Assembly: GCA_964401835.1 (NCBI GenBank)
Contig: CAYNZP010000008.1
Span: forward strand, 61,118 to 125,117
Direction of reading: 5' to 3'
Length of the DNA: 64,000 nucleotides
Source: CAYNZP01 sp964401835
GTDB lineage: Bacteria > Planctomycetota > Phycisphaerae > SM23-33
The notes below the pieces were generated by a model. That model searched no databases. It saw nothing but the letters and a program-made list of their open reading frames with translations, and had not been told where the DNA came from. The translations under genes and the position numbers were made by a program. Below are positions 54,217 to 62,822 of the stretch, in pieces; positions within the stretch are counted from its first letter, which is position 1; each line of letters opens with the position of its first letter.

Positions 54217-55240
54217 TTAAACCTGTTTCCGGCGATAGGCTTCCACTTCCCAGTTTTCTATGAAATCGCTGGACCGTTTATCCAAGTACCGGATTCCCCC
54301 AAACGCCTCGGCCAACTGCTTGACCAAAGCCCCATCCCGGGCCAATTCCAGGGCAAGTTGAGCATCTTTTTCCTTCGCGGCCACACCTAATACGCCGATA
54401 TTGCAGGAAACAACCCGCGGCCAATAGCCATGTTGATCGCGATACTCCTTCAATGCAGATTCACTTACCTGACCAACGAATGGCTTGCTTTTCATGATCA
54501 AACGGCCCACTTGGGCAAATACTTTCGGCCTCTGTTCCCATTGTGCTTTTGAGAATCTCACCAACAGGCTCAAATGCGTCATCCGAGGTCACAGGGCTTG
54601 GCTGCAACTCCATTGGAACCCCTGTCTGACGATACGCCTGCTTCAGGGTTTTAAGAATTCGTGCATAATGAGACTTGATCTGCTCGGGGGTATCGCCGGC
54701 TACAAAGAGCCCATGATTCTGCAGGAATACCGCATCAGGCTGACGGCCGTGCTGCTGTACATAGTTTTCAATTTCTCGACGGACAGTGATGCACAACGTG
54801 AACCCCGGGTCTGTATAGTCAATCCATAACGCCTCAGAGAACAGTTTTGTGCAAACGTTCTGCCCATCTACAGAACATGTCATGCCGTTTACCAGGGCTG
54901 GGTGGGTGTGGACAACAAACCTGGCTTCAAACGAGTCGTGCAGCGGTGCTTCCACCGATGGCCGACCACTACTGTCTGGGCATACCGCGGCGGCCATCAT
55001 GTCTTTTACCAACGCCTCACGAGCTGTGGAATCTTCCGGCGGCTTTACATCGTACAACTCTGCCAGCCTGGAGCGATTCATAGCTACAAAGGCCTGGGGG
55101 GTTATTGTTGACAACGTCGTTCCTGACGACTTGACCCAGAGCGTTTCGGCATCCTTGGCAGAAGTATTTCCTCCACCTCCACGAACATAGTCGGTAGTTC
55201 CAAACTCATGAGATAACGCCGTAAGCTGTTCTAACAACAT
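54217..55240 (-). pseudogene. frameshifted class II aldolase (rhamnulose-1-phosphate aldolase-like)
   Basis: The first frame (55240-54461) has the class II aldolase core GGGGNTSAKDAETLWVKSSG, the zinc pair VVHTHPALVNG, and LQNHGLFVAGDTPEQI. It loses homology after CPSGPF, and the matching C-terminus (SKPFVGQVSESALKEYRD, LALELARDGALVKQLAEAFG, FIENWEVEAYR) continues in another frame from about 54500. The PDHI.Y segment that normally lies between the two is missing, so a small deletion with frameshift at about 54487-54505 is likely. In this operon its role would be cleavage of rhamnulose 1-phosphate. Sequencing error is possible but does not explain the missing residues. Confidence 0.7.
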
Positions 55241-55450
55241 CTGTCGAACTCCCTTAATCAGTAAGACTGGCGCGAGGAAGACCCGCCGTTTTTAGTAAAG
55301 CAGATTCGCACCCCTGAAATCACCCATAGTTGCGACAATTATTCGTTTTTTTGCGACAGACAGCTAAATCTGGATAAATTCATATAATTAGCGTATAATC
55401 GAAATAAATAGGTTTATTCTCGAAACGAATCGCATCTTAAAGAACAAAGA

Positions 55451-56362
55451 ATGACGACATATCGAGACAACTTTTTTCGCTATCTGCCTATCACCGAAAG
55501 AAACATCCAATGGGACCTATACGTAATTGGCGGAGGTGTTGCTGACATTGCCCCGCATACTTCCTATCCCCCTCCCGGCCATCCGACCATGTACGACTTC
55601 TCATGGGATGCCGGGCGGGTTTTACCGGAATATCAGGTTTTATATATCTCACGCGGTCAAGGCCAGTTTGAATCCGCCAATACAGGATTGCAAACAGTCA
55701 AGGCCGGTGATGTGCTTTTGCTTTTCCCGGGAGTGTGGCATCGTTATCAACCTTCCAGCAAAACAGGCTGGCATGAGCATTGGGTTAGTTTAAATGGTGA
55801 ATATCTTTACCGACTCCAAAAACGAGGGGTAATTACTCCGGAGCGACCCATAAGACACTCACGCACGGGTGATGAAATCCTGGAAGCCTACAATCGAATA
55901 TACGACGCCATCGATACACGCCAAGCCGAGAACTCACACATCATCGCCGCATTCGGCATGCAGGTTTTGGCTGCAGCATTGGAATCAAGTGAATCGGAAT
56001 CTACCCCAGCGTGGACAAGCCAGCCTTCACATACGGTAGAAGACTCTGCAGTAGCCCTGGCCATCGAGTGGATATGGAACCACTCCCACCTGCCGATTGG
56101 AGTGGCTCATGTGGCAGAGATTCTTCCCGTTACCCGCCGAACGTTAGAACGCCGATTCCGAAGAAACCTGAACCGCTCAATTTCAGAAGAAATTACACTA
56201 AGTCGCATCGCTCGGGCAAAGCATCTTTTGGCAAATACCCACCTGCCCATCGAGCACATAGCCTTGGCGGTAGGATTTTCCGGAGCCGACCGTTTGGGAA
56301 AGGTATTTCGTCGCTGGGAAAAAATAACACCAGGCACATACCGAAAACGCAGATTGATTTAG
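55451..56362 (+). CDS. AraC-family regulator of the rhamnose locus
   Basis: An N-terminal cupin sensor (YQVLYISRGQGQFES, VKAGDVLLLFPGVWHRYQP, residues 55-115) and a C-terminal double helix-turn-helix (VAEILPVTRRTLERRFRRNL, SRIARAKHLLANTHLPIEHI, AVGFSGADRLGKVFRRW). XylR/RhaS-like domain order. It is divergent from the aldolase with a 210-base A/T-rich intergenic region, so it probably controls the rha genes in response to sugar. 303 residues, intact. Confidence 0.88.
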   Translation: MTTYRDNFFRYLPITERNIQWDLYVIGGGVADIAPHTSYPPPGHPTMYDFSWDAGRVLPEYQVLYISRGQGQFESANTGLQTVKAGDVLLLFPGVWHRYQPSSKTGWHEHWVSLNGEYLYRLQKRGVITPERPIRHSRTGDEILEAYNRIYDAIDTRQAENSHIIAAFGMQVLAAALESSESESTPAWTSQPSHTVEDSAVALAIEWIWNHSHLPIGVAHVAEILPVTRRTLERRFRRNLNRSISEEITLSRIARAKHLLANTHLPIEHIALAVGFSGADRLGKVFRRWEKITPGTYRKRRLI

Positions 56363-56517
56363 AATATGGCGGATATGGCAACTCCAAATATTAAAGATAT
56401 CCAATTGCTCTCCTCGGATTTTATAAGGGAAATTATAAACTGATCTCCAAAGATAGACAAGATTTGTAACCTAATGCCAGAAACAAAATTTAGATGATGC
56501 AACTAAACGGCATGGTA

Positions 56518-56937
56518 TCAACGGATTCCTAGCAGGCGAATATGTCTAGCAAGTGGACTACCAGCAAGAGCGTTTACAAGACGTTTATCTGCTGTAAGAA
56601 ATTCGCCGTCTTGATCTATAGCAAGAGCAATATAAAGACAATCGTAGACAGCCCGGCCAGTACCAACCGCCAGCTCCACTGCTGACGCAATCAAAGAATC
56701 TGAAGAATGTATTTCGACCGGTAGCATCAGAAATTGCTGGACAATCTCTACTGCATCGAACGGATCAATGAGGTCCCGCTGGTGTATTTCCCAAACGATG
56801 TTGCCAAATTCTGATTGAATCAAATCAGGCGCAATGAGGTGGCGATGCCCATCAAGCTAACGCATTGCGGCTTGGGTGTCCTGTTCGGGAAAGAACCATT
56901 TGGCTGCTACACTGACATCAACAACAATTGTCTTCAT
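56518..56937 (-). pseudogene. VapC-like PIN-domain toxin with an in-frame amber stop
   Basis: ATG at 56937 opens MKTIVVDVSVAAKWFFPEQD (the PIN start with its first Asp), but codon 27 is TAG (56857-56859). The same frame continues APDLIQSEFGNIVWEIH and GTGRAVYDCLYIALAIDQDG, FLTADKRLVNAL, which contains the remaining acidic residues, to 56518. Read through, it is 139 residues, the normal VapC size. The stop removes most of the active site, so it is probably dead unless suppressed. Confidence 0.75.
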
Positions 56938-57160
56938 CGTTGGCGATCCTTGTGTATCAGCTTGCCGGTATCTGGAAATTCTCGGCCGGCAAATTTGCGT
57001 TGCCAGCTTTTGGCAAGTTTGCGAGCATCTTAAAAGCTCACACCAGCTGCCTGCTCCAGAATGGAACGTACTTCACCTTGGAAAGACCTTCCATGTTTTT
57101 CTGCACGGCACATCAAAAATCGAAATAAATAAGGATAACTTACGGACGTCAAACACTTCG
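56934..57160 (-). pseudogene. VapB/FitA-like antitoxin remnant
   Basis: RAEKHGRSFQGEVRSILEQA is the ribbon-helix-helix core of FitA/VapB-type antitoxins. After AAGVSF comes TAA, yet the same frame goes on (DARKLAKSWQRKFAGREFPD) to a TGA at 56934 that overlaps the toxin ATG as ATGA, the normal junction for such pairs. The start of the domain (FDVRKLS, about 57157) is in another frame. So it carries one frameshift and one nonsense mutation. Together with the toxin stop, the whole module is decaying. Confidence 0.65.
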
Positions 57161-57257
57161 CGAAAAAGCGGAGGTCGGAGAAAATATTATCCTCTACAAG
57201 ACGGCCCTGGAAATCAAACCAGTCCTTGAAACTCCAGGACGTTTCCGGAGCTGCAGA

Positions 57258-57420
57258 TAGTGCCAAAAGTCACCCTGAATTGTGCCATAAGTCAGAGAAT
57301 TCCGAGTCTTATTCGAGCAAAGGCGCTCGAAGATGTGCCGAAAGTCGGTTAAATTGTGCCATAAACAGCCGAAATTGTGCTAAAAATGGGGCTGCCCGAC
57401 TAAAGATTGTGCTAAAAAGA
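57258..57420 (+). repeat. recurrent GTGCY motif with near-helical spacing
   Basis: GTGCC or GTGCT followed by AAAA, ATAAG, GAAAG or similar occurs six times from 57260 to 57410, at steps of about 22, 53, 22, 20 and 33 bases, close to multiples of 10.5. The stretch has no credible ORF. It recalls the 10-bp array at 46.9 kb in word content (TGCC, TGCCCGA) but is less regular. A GTAGGTT/AACCTAC hairpin follows near 57453-57475. Confidence 0.4.
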
Positions 57421-57558
57421 TATCAACAAATCGTTCTAATCCTTTGTTTTTAAGTAGGTTGGCGTTTGTGTCAAAAACCTACTCTATTAATATATATAAA
57501 CACTTACTTGCCGGCATGGCTGGGATTCTTCTGACTTCAAATTCAAGGAGGCTTCAAA

Positions 57559-57642
57559 ATGGGGCACAAAACCCTTTATTTCATACATTGCCCCGAATGC
57601 GGCGCCACCGTTAATGTCATGAATCCGCGTCTGGCAAACTGA
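57559..57642 (+). CDS. 27-residue zinc-knuckle-like small ORF
   Basis: AAGGAGG, seven bases upstream, is the best ribosome site in the region. The peptide MGHKTLYFIHCPECGATVNV and seven more residues holds one CPEC knuckle, half of a zinc ribbon, so it is either a true small protein or the start of a truncated zinc-ribbon gene. It lies 290 bases before the RIT element and shares the strong-SD style of the small genes beyond it. The rest of 57643-57903 shows no gene. Confidence 0.45.
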   Translation: MGHKTLYFIHCPECGATVNVMNPRLAN

Positions 57643-57903
57643 TTTCGGTTTATGCCTATCTGAATGAATCGAGATCGTTCGCTCAAGCTGGCATGGTTGC
57701 AGCAGTCAGGCTTAGGTCAAAGTCCAATATCATATAAAACAGGAAAAGCCGTGGGTGAGTTTTTTAAAAGAGCTTGCCGAATAAAGGGATTTGAGCCTGG
57801 ATTTTTCATCTATAACATCATTGGTATATAATCCCGCGGGTAATTTTATTTCGATCCCTTTTTAAAAAAATCGGGAAATGGGGATTTTTAGCCGCTCCGG
57901 GCC

Positions 57904-57933
57904 ACGCATTATGGGGAGCTCCCCATAATGCGT
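57904..57933. repeat. perfect 30-bp palindrome at the RIT left end
   Basis: ACGCATTATGGGGAG is followed at once by its exact reverse complement, with centre AG|CT at 57918/57919. Its last five bases (57929-57933) are the first five of the left inverted repeat of the RIT element. No such palindrome exists at the right end. Confidence 0.95.
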
Positions 57934-57963
57934 ATTATGCGCTTTTTGTAATTATGCGCTGAT
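57929..57963 (+). repeat. RIT left inverted repeat
   Basis: 35 bases matching the reverse complement of 61489-61523 except at position 57934. It contains the 9-mer TTATGCGCT twice in direct orientation, 17 bases apart (57935 and 57952), likely recombinase-binding sites. Confidence 0.9.
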
Positions 57964-58018
57964 AGTCGGGACAACTCTGATTGGTGGCGATCTTTGCATG
58001 ATATAACTCATCATAATT

Positions 58019-59032
58019 TTACAATGATTCAAGCCAATCAAGCAGTGATTGATTAATTCGCCATTTTTTATTTTGCATTTGCTTCGGAGTGAGATCGCAT
58101 ATATCCAAAGCTTTCTTTTTCATCTCTAAATCAATTTCAATATATCTATTTGTTGTGGTGATGCTTACATGTCCAAGCCAACTTTTGATAACATTTAACT
58201 CTACGCCAGATTGGAGCAAATGCATAGCCATGGTGTGTCTAAATATATGAGGGGTTATTTTAAAGTTCTGTAAACTGGGGATCTCAAGAGCCGATTTACT
58301 CGTATGCTTCTTGATGATATATGTGATGCCTGAGCGACTAATCGGATTGTTCGAGCGGTTTAGGAACAAATGGTCGCTCTGACAAGTAATCTTCTTTCGC
58401 TCTTCGATGTATTTACTCAGTGTATCAACCGTAGTTTTCCAGAGGGGGCACGTACGCCACTTTTTACCTTTGCCAAGTATATCGACTTTATACGGTGATT
58501 GAAGCGTCAACCAGGAGATTTGCATATCAGATACCTCTTGAACTCTGGCCCCGGTATTGTATGTGAACAAAATCAATGCATGATCGCGTAGTCCACGAGG
58601 TTTGCTCCGGTCAACAGCATTGATTATAGATAAGACTTCATCTTTGCTTAGATATCGAACCTGAGCTAATTTTGCACCCCTTTTCAACGGGATAGACAAT
58701 ATCTTACGGCAATGATCTAGCAATAAAGGCTCTCTGTAGGAAATATACTTGAACAAACACCGTAAAGCCATAAGCCGGTGGTTACGAGTCTGGACAGAAT
58801 TACCACGATTGTGCTCAATATTTTCCAGAAATTCAACGACAAGTGACTCGGTAAGCTCTTTGGTAAACAAATCTGTCGGAGGCTTTTTCAAGCGCTCAGC
58901 TACAAATTGTGTAAATAGTTTAATTGCATCCCTGTAACTCCAAATAGTGTTTGCCGATAGATTTCTTCGACAGGTTAAATAGTCCTCGAAGAACGATCGT
59001 ATATATTGTGCAAAATAAGGCTTAGAATTCAT
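58019..59032 (-). CDS. RIT tyrosine recombinase C
   Basis: Third gene of the trio. A SAM-like N-terminal DNA-binding domain (SFFEDYLTCRRNLSANTIWSY) precedes the catalytic domain: Arg in YNTGARVQEVSDM, HxxR in HIFRHTMAMHLLQSG, and the nucleophile Tyr in TTTNRYIEID after WLGHVS. The ATG at 59032 (337 residues) has GGAG seven bases upstream; it starts 14 bases after the second gene ends. Probably acts together with the other two at the inverted repeats. Confidence 0.88.
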   Translation of the reverse strand: MNSKPYFAQYIRSFFEDYLTCRRNLSANTIWSYRDAIKLFTQFVAERLKKPPTDLFTKELTESLVVEFLENIEHNRGNSVQTRNHRLMALRCLFKYISYREPLLLDHCRKILSIPLKRGAKLAQVRYLSKDEVLSIINAVDRSKPRGLRDHALILFTYNTGARVQEVSDMQISWLTLQSPYKVDILGKGKKWRTCPLWKTTVDTLSKYIEERKKITCQSDHLFLNRSNNPISRSGITYIIKKHTSKSALEIPSLQNFKITPHIFRHTMAMHLLQSGVELNVIKSWLGHVSITTTNRYIEIDLEMKKKALDICDLTPKQMQNKKWRINQSLLDWLESL

Positions 59033-59046
59033 TTTATATCTCCTGT

Positions 59047-60438
59047 TCAAAAAAATATTCCAAATTTATCGTAAAAACGCATATTCGCTTCATCAAGCAA
59101 CTCATTTGTCATAGTGAGATAAATCTGGGTTGAATGTATTTCGGAATGTCCCATGAAAGTAGAAAGTTGTAAAAGTTTGCTCTGAACATCAACGCCTTCT
59201 TGATACCATCGCAAGAGGCGGTGAACCGCAAATGTATGCCTCAGGTCGTGTAGACGGGGACGTGAGTAGCACGGAAAACTCTCGATTCCTGCGATGTCGA
59301 TAATGTCTTGGAAAGTTTTCCACAACGTATTGCCTGATATTGGAACAAGGCGAAAGGTTATAAATAAGGGGTCGTGGTCTTTCACTGGTGAAAACAGCTT
59401 ACGCCGAACAGCTAAATACGCCTCAATAGCCTGAGCCATTTTAGGACCAAATGGAACCACGCGACTTTTGTGAAACTTGGTCTGTACAATGGCAAGTGTA
59501 AATTGGTCAAGATTAACATCACAAATACGAAGATTTCTGGCCTCGCTATGCCGTAAACCCAAAGCATATAACATTGCTATTATTGTATAACATACATGTG
59601 CTCGTAATGGGAATGTTCGCGTCTTAGGGAGAGATTTCGCCACTTTAAGAACTTGGGCTATTTGTGGTTTTGTGAAAATTAAAGGTCTGAATTTCGTAGC
59701 ATTGGGACTACCAAATTCTTCCAGAACTATATCAGCAGAATTATTCGACCAATCCCCAATACAAATCAGATAATCAAAGAAACGCTTTAGGATGTAAATC
59801 TTGCGGCGTTGTTCGTTAAAACTACACTTCATATGCTTGAGCCATTGTCTTATGTGCTTCGGTTCTATAGTATTGGCATACAATGTTGGGTTTGTTCTCA
59901 TGCTGATAAAATGGTCGAAATCGAAAAGTACTCGCTGATTTTTTTTGTATATGTTTCCCACGGATTGCTTGAGTTTGATATATGATAAGATATGCTCGTT
60001 TAACACCTCACGGCCTACTGAATTTGTATCCCGATTGTTTAATATCTTCCCGGGATTTGGCGATTTCACTAATTCAGCGATAGATATCCAACTTTGATTT
60101 CCTAAGGATGCTTTAAGATTTTCTAACGGATTGTCCGGGAGTAAACCGTGGTGGCAAAGTGCCTTAATGTAGCGATTTACAGCCATGACTCGTATGGCAA
60201 CATATTTAGTACATATTGCCTTGGCGTCCTCGATCATCCATTGGATTATCTCTGTCTCATTGAGCTTTACACATTCGTACGCTCCAGTTTCTTTGCGACA
60301 GTAGGATAACAATTTTCGTATAGCAATCTTGTGAATCAAAAGCGACTGGGTATAGCTCCTTAGCTCCTGAAGGTGTACGGTCATAACACGTTCTGTATTA
60401 AGCACACTGACATTGTATTGTGATTCATCAGCTTTCAT
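59047..60438 (-). CDS. RIT tyrosine recombinase B
   Basis: Second gene, 463 residues, the longest of the three owing to an extended N-terminal part. Catalytic residues are in ALGLRHSEARNLRICDV (Arg), HDLRHTFAVHRLL (HxxR) and STQIYLTM (Tyr) after FMGHSEI. Its ATG overlaps the stop of the first gene by four bases (ATGA), with GAGG upstream, so the trio is translationally coupled. Confidence 0.88.
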   Translation of the reverse strand: MKADESQYNVSVLNTERVMTVHLQELRSYTQSLLIHKIAIRKLLSYCRKETGAYECVKLNETEIIQWMIEDAKAICTKYVAIRVMAVNRYIKALCHHGLLPDNPLENLKASLGNQSWISIAELVKSPNPGKILNNRDTNSVGREVLNEHILSYIKLKQSVGNIYKKNQRVLFDFDHFISMRTNPTLYANTIEPKHIRQWLKHMKCSFNEQRRKIYILKRFFDYLICIGDWSNNSADIVLEEFGSPNATKFRPLIFTKPQIAQVLKVAKSLPKTRTFPLRAHVCYTIIAMLYALGLRHSEARNLRICDVNLDQFTLAIVQTKFHKSRVVPFGPKMAQAIEAYLAVRRKLFSPVKDHDPLFITFRLVPISGNTLWKTFQDIIDIAGIESFPCYSRPRLHDLRHTFAVHRLLRWYQEGVDVQSKLLQLSTFMGHSEIHSTQIYLTMTNELLDEANMRFYDKFGIFF

Positions 60439-61352
60439 AATACATCCTCACCATCTCCAAGTGCGACTTCTCGTAATTGTGTTATTGCTATTTTAGTATA
60501 ACGTTGAGTTGAATCAGGCAGGCTGTGCCCAAGATAATCACCAATGATTTTGATGGGCATATTCGCTTCCAGAAGCATTTGGGCGCAGGAGTATCGAAAG
60601 GTATGTGTACCAGCCGGAGATAAATTAATCCCTGCCATAGCCATATATCTTCTGATTTGATATCCTACACAAGTACTGGAAGTAAAGGGCAGAAAAGGTG
60701 ATTTTGTAGTAAGGAAGATGTTTCTATGCGTGCTATATGGGCGACCACTTTTGAGGTAAACTAAAATGGATGCCGCCACAGAATCAGTCAAGGGATAATT
60801 TGTATTGTTGCCAGATTTTCGTGCTTTCACGTATAGTTTCTTCTTCCGCCAATCTATATCATCAAGCCGTATTCGAACAACTTCAACCCCACGAAGACCG
60901 TAGGTGGCGAGCAGCATTAACATGGCGTAGTTTCGTTTACCAACTAATGTTTCTTTATCAATTACCGAGAGAATTTCTTGTACTTCAACTCGTGTTAAGA
61001 ATCGCGGGCAACTTTCGTGCTTGAATATACGGGGCGCAACCACTATAGATGACATGTCTATGGGAATTAGGCTGTGCCGATGTAAATATGAAAGAAAGTG
61101 ACGAAGGATTGCGCATTGTTTGCTCATACTTGTTCGGCTATAGTGACTTCCAAGCGTTGTGATAAAATCGAAAATCATCTGTGGTTTAACCGAGCTAATA
61201 GAAGTAACGCCTATGTTGGTTAGGTATGTGATGAATTTTTCGCAACCAATTCTTATTTTTCTGGCATGTTCCTGGCTCACACCACGATGTTTGTGTTCAA
61301 AGTCTACAAAAACCTCAATAATTTCCATTTCTTTACCGTTTTTTCGCAACAT
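60435..61352 (-). CDS. RIT tyrosine recombinase A
   Basis: First gene, 305 residues. XerC/D-like fold with Arg in TYGLRGVEVVRIRLDD, HxxR in HTFRYSCAQMLLEANM and Tyr in DSTQRYTKIA after YLGHSLP. AAAGGG lies about eight bases before the ATG. The promoter should lie in 61353-61488, the subterminal region next to the right inverted repeat. Confidence 0.88.
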   Translation of the reverse strand: MLRKNGKEMEIIEVFVDFEHKHRGVSQEHARKIRIGCEKFITYLTNIGVTSISSVKPQMIFDFITTLGSHYSRTSMSKQCAILRHFLSYLHRHSLIPIDMSSIVVAPRIFKHESCPRFLTRVEVQEILSVIDKETLVGKRNYAMLMLLATYGLRGVEVVRIRLDDIDWRKKKLYVKARKSGNNTNYPLTDSVAASILVYLKSGRPYSTHRNIFLTTKSPFLPFTSSTCVGYQIRRYMAMAGINLSPAGTHTFRYSCAQMLLEANMPIKIIGDYLGHSLPDSTQRYTKIAITQLREVALGDGEDVL

Positions 61353-61488
61353 ACGAATACCCTTTCAAAAATAAACCAAAAATTAGAGTTAGAAACCGAT
61401 TATAGATAATCGGCTTATACGTATGGATTATGTCATTATGTGAAGAAATATTTACTAATTTACGCCAGAAATGAAGATGTTGATATGC

Positions 61489-61523
61489 ATCAGCGCATAA
61501 TTACAAAAAGCGCATAACACGCA
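61489..61523 (-). repeat. RIT right inverted repeat
   Basis: 35 bases inverted relative to 57929-57963 with one mismatch, again with two copies of the 9-mer (read AGCGCATAA on the plus strand). Confidence 0.9.
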
Positions 61524-61592
61524 GACCCTTTATCGTAAATCTTTCCCCTTCGGGTCGGCCTTACGGCCTAAAGATTTATCGAAGGGTCCGCT
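61524..61592 (+). repeat. long imperfect hairpin adjoining the RIT right end
   Basis: GACCCTT and TAAATCTTT on the left pair with AAAGATTTA and AAGGGTC on the right, with short internal mismatches and an inner GGCC/GGCC stem. It starts at the first base outside the RIT repeat and leads into the small-gene cassette. No T run follows. Confidence 0.6.
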
Positions 61593-61620
61593 GGAAGGCC
61601 CTCCGCTCTTACCGTCATGT

Positions 61621-61647
61621 CGGTTTGCCAAAAAAATGGGCGAACCG
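61621..61647 (+). promoter_or_regulatory. hairpin ahead of cassette gene 1
   Basis: CGGTTTGCC (61621-61629) pairs with GGCGAACCG (61639-61647), nine pairs with one G-U, 21 bases before the GGAGG of the next gene. Confidence 0.5.
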
Positions 61648-61680
61648 CCGTTAAGCGGCTTAAGTCCGGAGGCAGTCGAA

Positions 61681-61905
61681 ATGAACATCTACAAGCTAAA
61701 GGCAATAATGGAATCAATCCGCAAACAGGGAGGTATACCAACTGACGGTACCGGCAGGAAACTTTCTCCCGAGGAAACTCTTATCTGGTTTGACATGGAT
61801 GGGCTTCTTACACCACTTGAAAAAAGACAATTAAAGGAAGAGCTATCGGCCTTAAAGGAAGCCGAGGAATTCATGGAGCGTATCGAGCTTACGATTCACA
61901 GATGA
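61681..61905 (+). CDS. cassette gene 1: small charged helical protein
   Basis: A 74-residue, highly charged protein, mostly helical: MNIYKLKAIMESIRKQGG, a short turn, LSPEETLIWFDMDG, then LEKRQLKEELSALKEAEEF. No known motif. ATG at 61681 is fixed by GGAGG eight bases upstream. First of five small genes that share spacing, ribosome site and an upstream hairpin. Confidence 0.65.
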   Translation: MNIYKLKAIMESIRKQGGIPTDGTGRKLSPEETLIWFDMDGLLTPLEKRQLKEELSALKEAEEFMERIELTIHR

Positions 61906-61936
61906 TTTTCCTTGGTGTTTTTTTAAAAAGTACTTT

Positions 61937-61972
61937 GATGGCGACCCGCCCAAAAACGTGCGGGCCGCCATC
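61937..61972 (+). promoter_or_regulatory. hairpin ahead of cassette gene 2
   Basis: GATGGCG (61937-61943) and CCCGC (61945-61949) pair with GCGGG (61960-61964) and CGCCATC (61966-61972): 12 pairs with one mismatch. GGAGG follows 13 bases later. Confidence 0.65.
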
Positions 61973-61996
61973 AGGTGGTCAGTTGGAGGTAAAAAG

Positions 61997-62278
61997 ATGG
62001 GAAATAAGAAGAATAGATACAAGGGGCCGAGCTTTTTGCCGATATTGAGGCTGCCCGGAATCAGCTATTTTATCGACCTGCAGTTGGGACAATTCAGGGA
62101 CGTTGAAAACCCAGGCGATTATCATGACTTTGACAGCGAAGAAGGCAGACGCATGCGTCAGCAGGCCAACGTTGTTACATGCAGTAGATGCAACGCCAAC
62201 ATGATAGTTTCGGGCAGGTTGAAGGCTGACGGGCTTAATTGCGTTCGCTGCATGACACCGATTGAGCTGGAAGAGTAA
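61997..62278 (+). CDS. cassette gene 2: C-terminal zinc-ribbon protein
   Basis: A 93-residue protein with a polar basic start, an apolar block (ILRLPGISYFIDLQLGQFRD, then VENPGDYHDFDSEEGRRM) and a C-terminal zinc ribbon CSRC and CVRC spaced by 20 residues. The combined pattern seems familiar from planctomycete accessory DNA, but no function is known to me. GGAGG lies seven bases before ATG 61997. Confidence 0.7.
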   Translation: MGNKKNRYKGPSFLPILRLPGISYFIDLQLGQFRDVENPGDYHDFDSEEGRRMRQQANVVTCSRCNANMIVSGRLKADGLNCVRCMTPIELEE

Positions 62279-62358
62279 GGCCGCTCTGGGCACGCGAAAC
62301 TCTGTCGTCAAGCTTCCCCCTTTGATGGCCGCTGTATGGCCTTTAGCTTTCATGTTCT

Positions 62359-62404
62359 CCACGGTGTCGGCTCGCTCTTACATGGACGAGCCGCCACTGC
62401 GTGG
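62359..62404 (+). promoter_or_regulatory. hairpin ahead of cassette gene 3
   Basis: CGGCTCG (62368-62374) pairs with CGAGCCG (62387-62393); outer CCAC, GGTG pair with CACT, GTGG, giving about 15 pairs. GGAGG follows eight bases later. Confidence 0.65.
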
Positions 62405-62424
62405 TTACGTTCGGAGGTGCGAAA

Positions 62425-62637
62425 ATGTGCTGTATGCCGGATAGCCAAGCGGACATCATGGAGCTAGACGAAAGCCTTATCAGTCTGTTTCGGCAGTGGA
62501 AGTCCTTTATGCATGAGGGCATTGACAAGGATTGTTATGAGGGCATGAACTGGGTTGAAGTCTTCTGCACAGAAATGTCGAATCGGCTGAGAGACCTGGA
62601 AAAGGAAGGGAAGCTTAAAGCGGTGCTTGAACTATGA
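62425..62637 (+). CDS. cassette gene 3: small acidic helical protein
   Basis: A 70-residue protein starting MCCMPDSQADIMELDESLIS, rich in Glu, Asp and Lys, mostly helical. Two adjacent Cys at positions 2 and 3. No motif. GGAGG lies seven bases before the ATG at 62425. Confidence 0.6.
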   Translation: MCCMPDSQADIMELDESLISLFRQWKSFMHEGIDKDCYEGMNWVEVFCTEMSNRLRDLEKEGKLKAVLEL

Positions 62638-62722
62638 ATCCTGCATGAGACATGACGATGGGTCGCAGCATAGCTGCGATGTAGATTGAACGCCGTGTTG
62701 CCGTCGTCCAATCAGGAATTCC

Positions 62723-62822
62723 NNNNNNNNNNNNNNNNNNNNNNNNNNNNNNNNNNNNNNNNNNNNNNNNNNNNNNNNNNNNNNNNNNNNNNNNNNNNNN
62801 NNNNNNNNNNNNNNNNNNNNNN
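62723..62822. other. 100-N scaffold gap
   Basis: Exactly 100 N, the usual placeholder for a gap of unknown size. The left flank ends GGAATTCC and the right begins AATTCC, so the contig ends may overlap. Sequence on both sides within 62638-63000 has no gene; a GTTCGC/GCGAAC hairpin lies near 62873-62890. Confidence 0.95.

Larger units (their letters stand above)
57929..61523 (-). mobile_element. RIT (recombinase-in-trio) element
   Basis: Three tandem tyrosine recombinase genes on one strand, in tight succession, are bounded by 35-base inverted repeats (57929-57963 and 61489-61523) that differ at one position. This is the architecture of RIT elements. Total length 3,595 bases. No other cargo is present. 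All three recombinases are full length with complete catalytic residues, so the element looks intact. No obvious target duplication flanks it. Confidence 0.88.

Noticed and set aside
57030..57266. Intact 78-residue antitoxin
   Set aside because: Only its last ~30 residues match the family; the true start is in another frame and the real C-terminus lies beyond the TAA.
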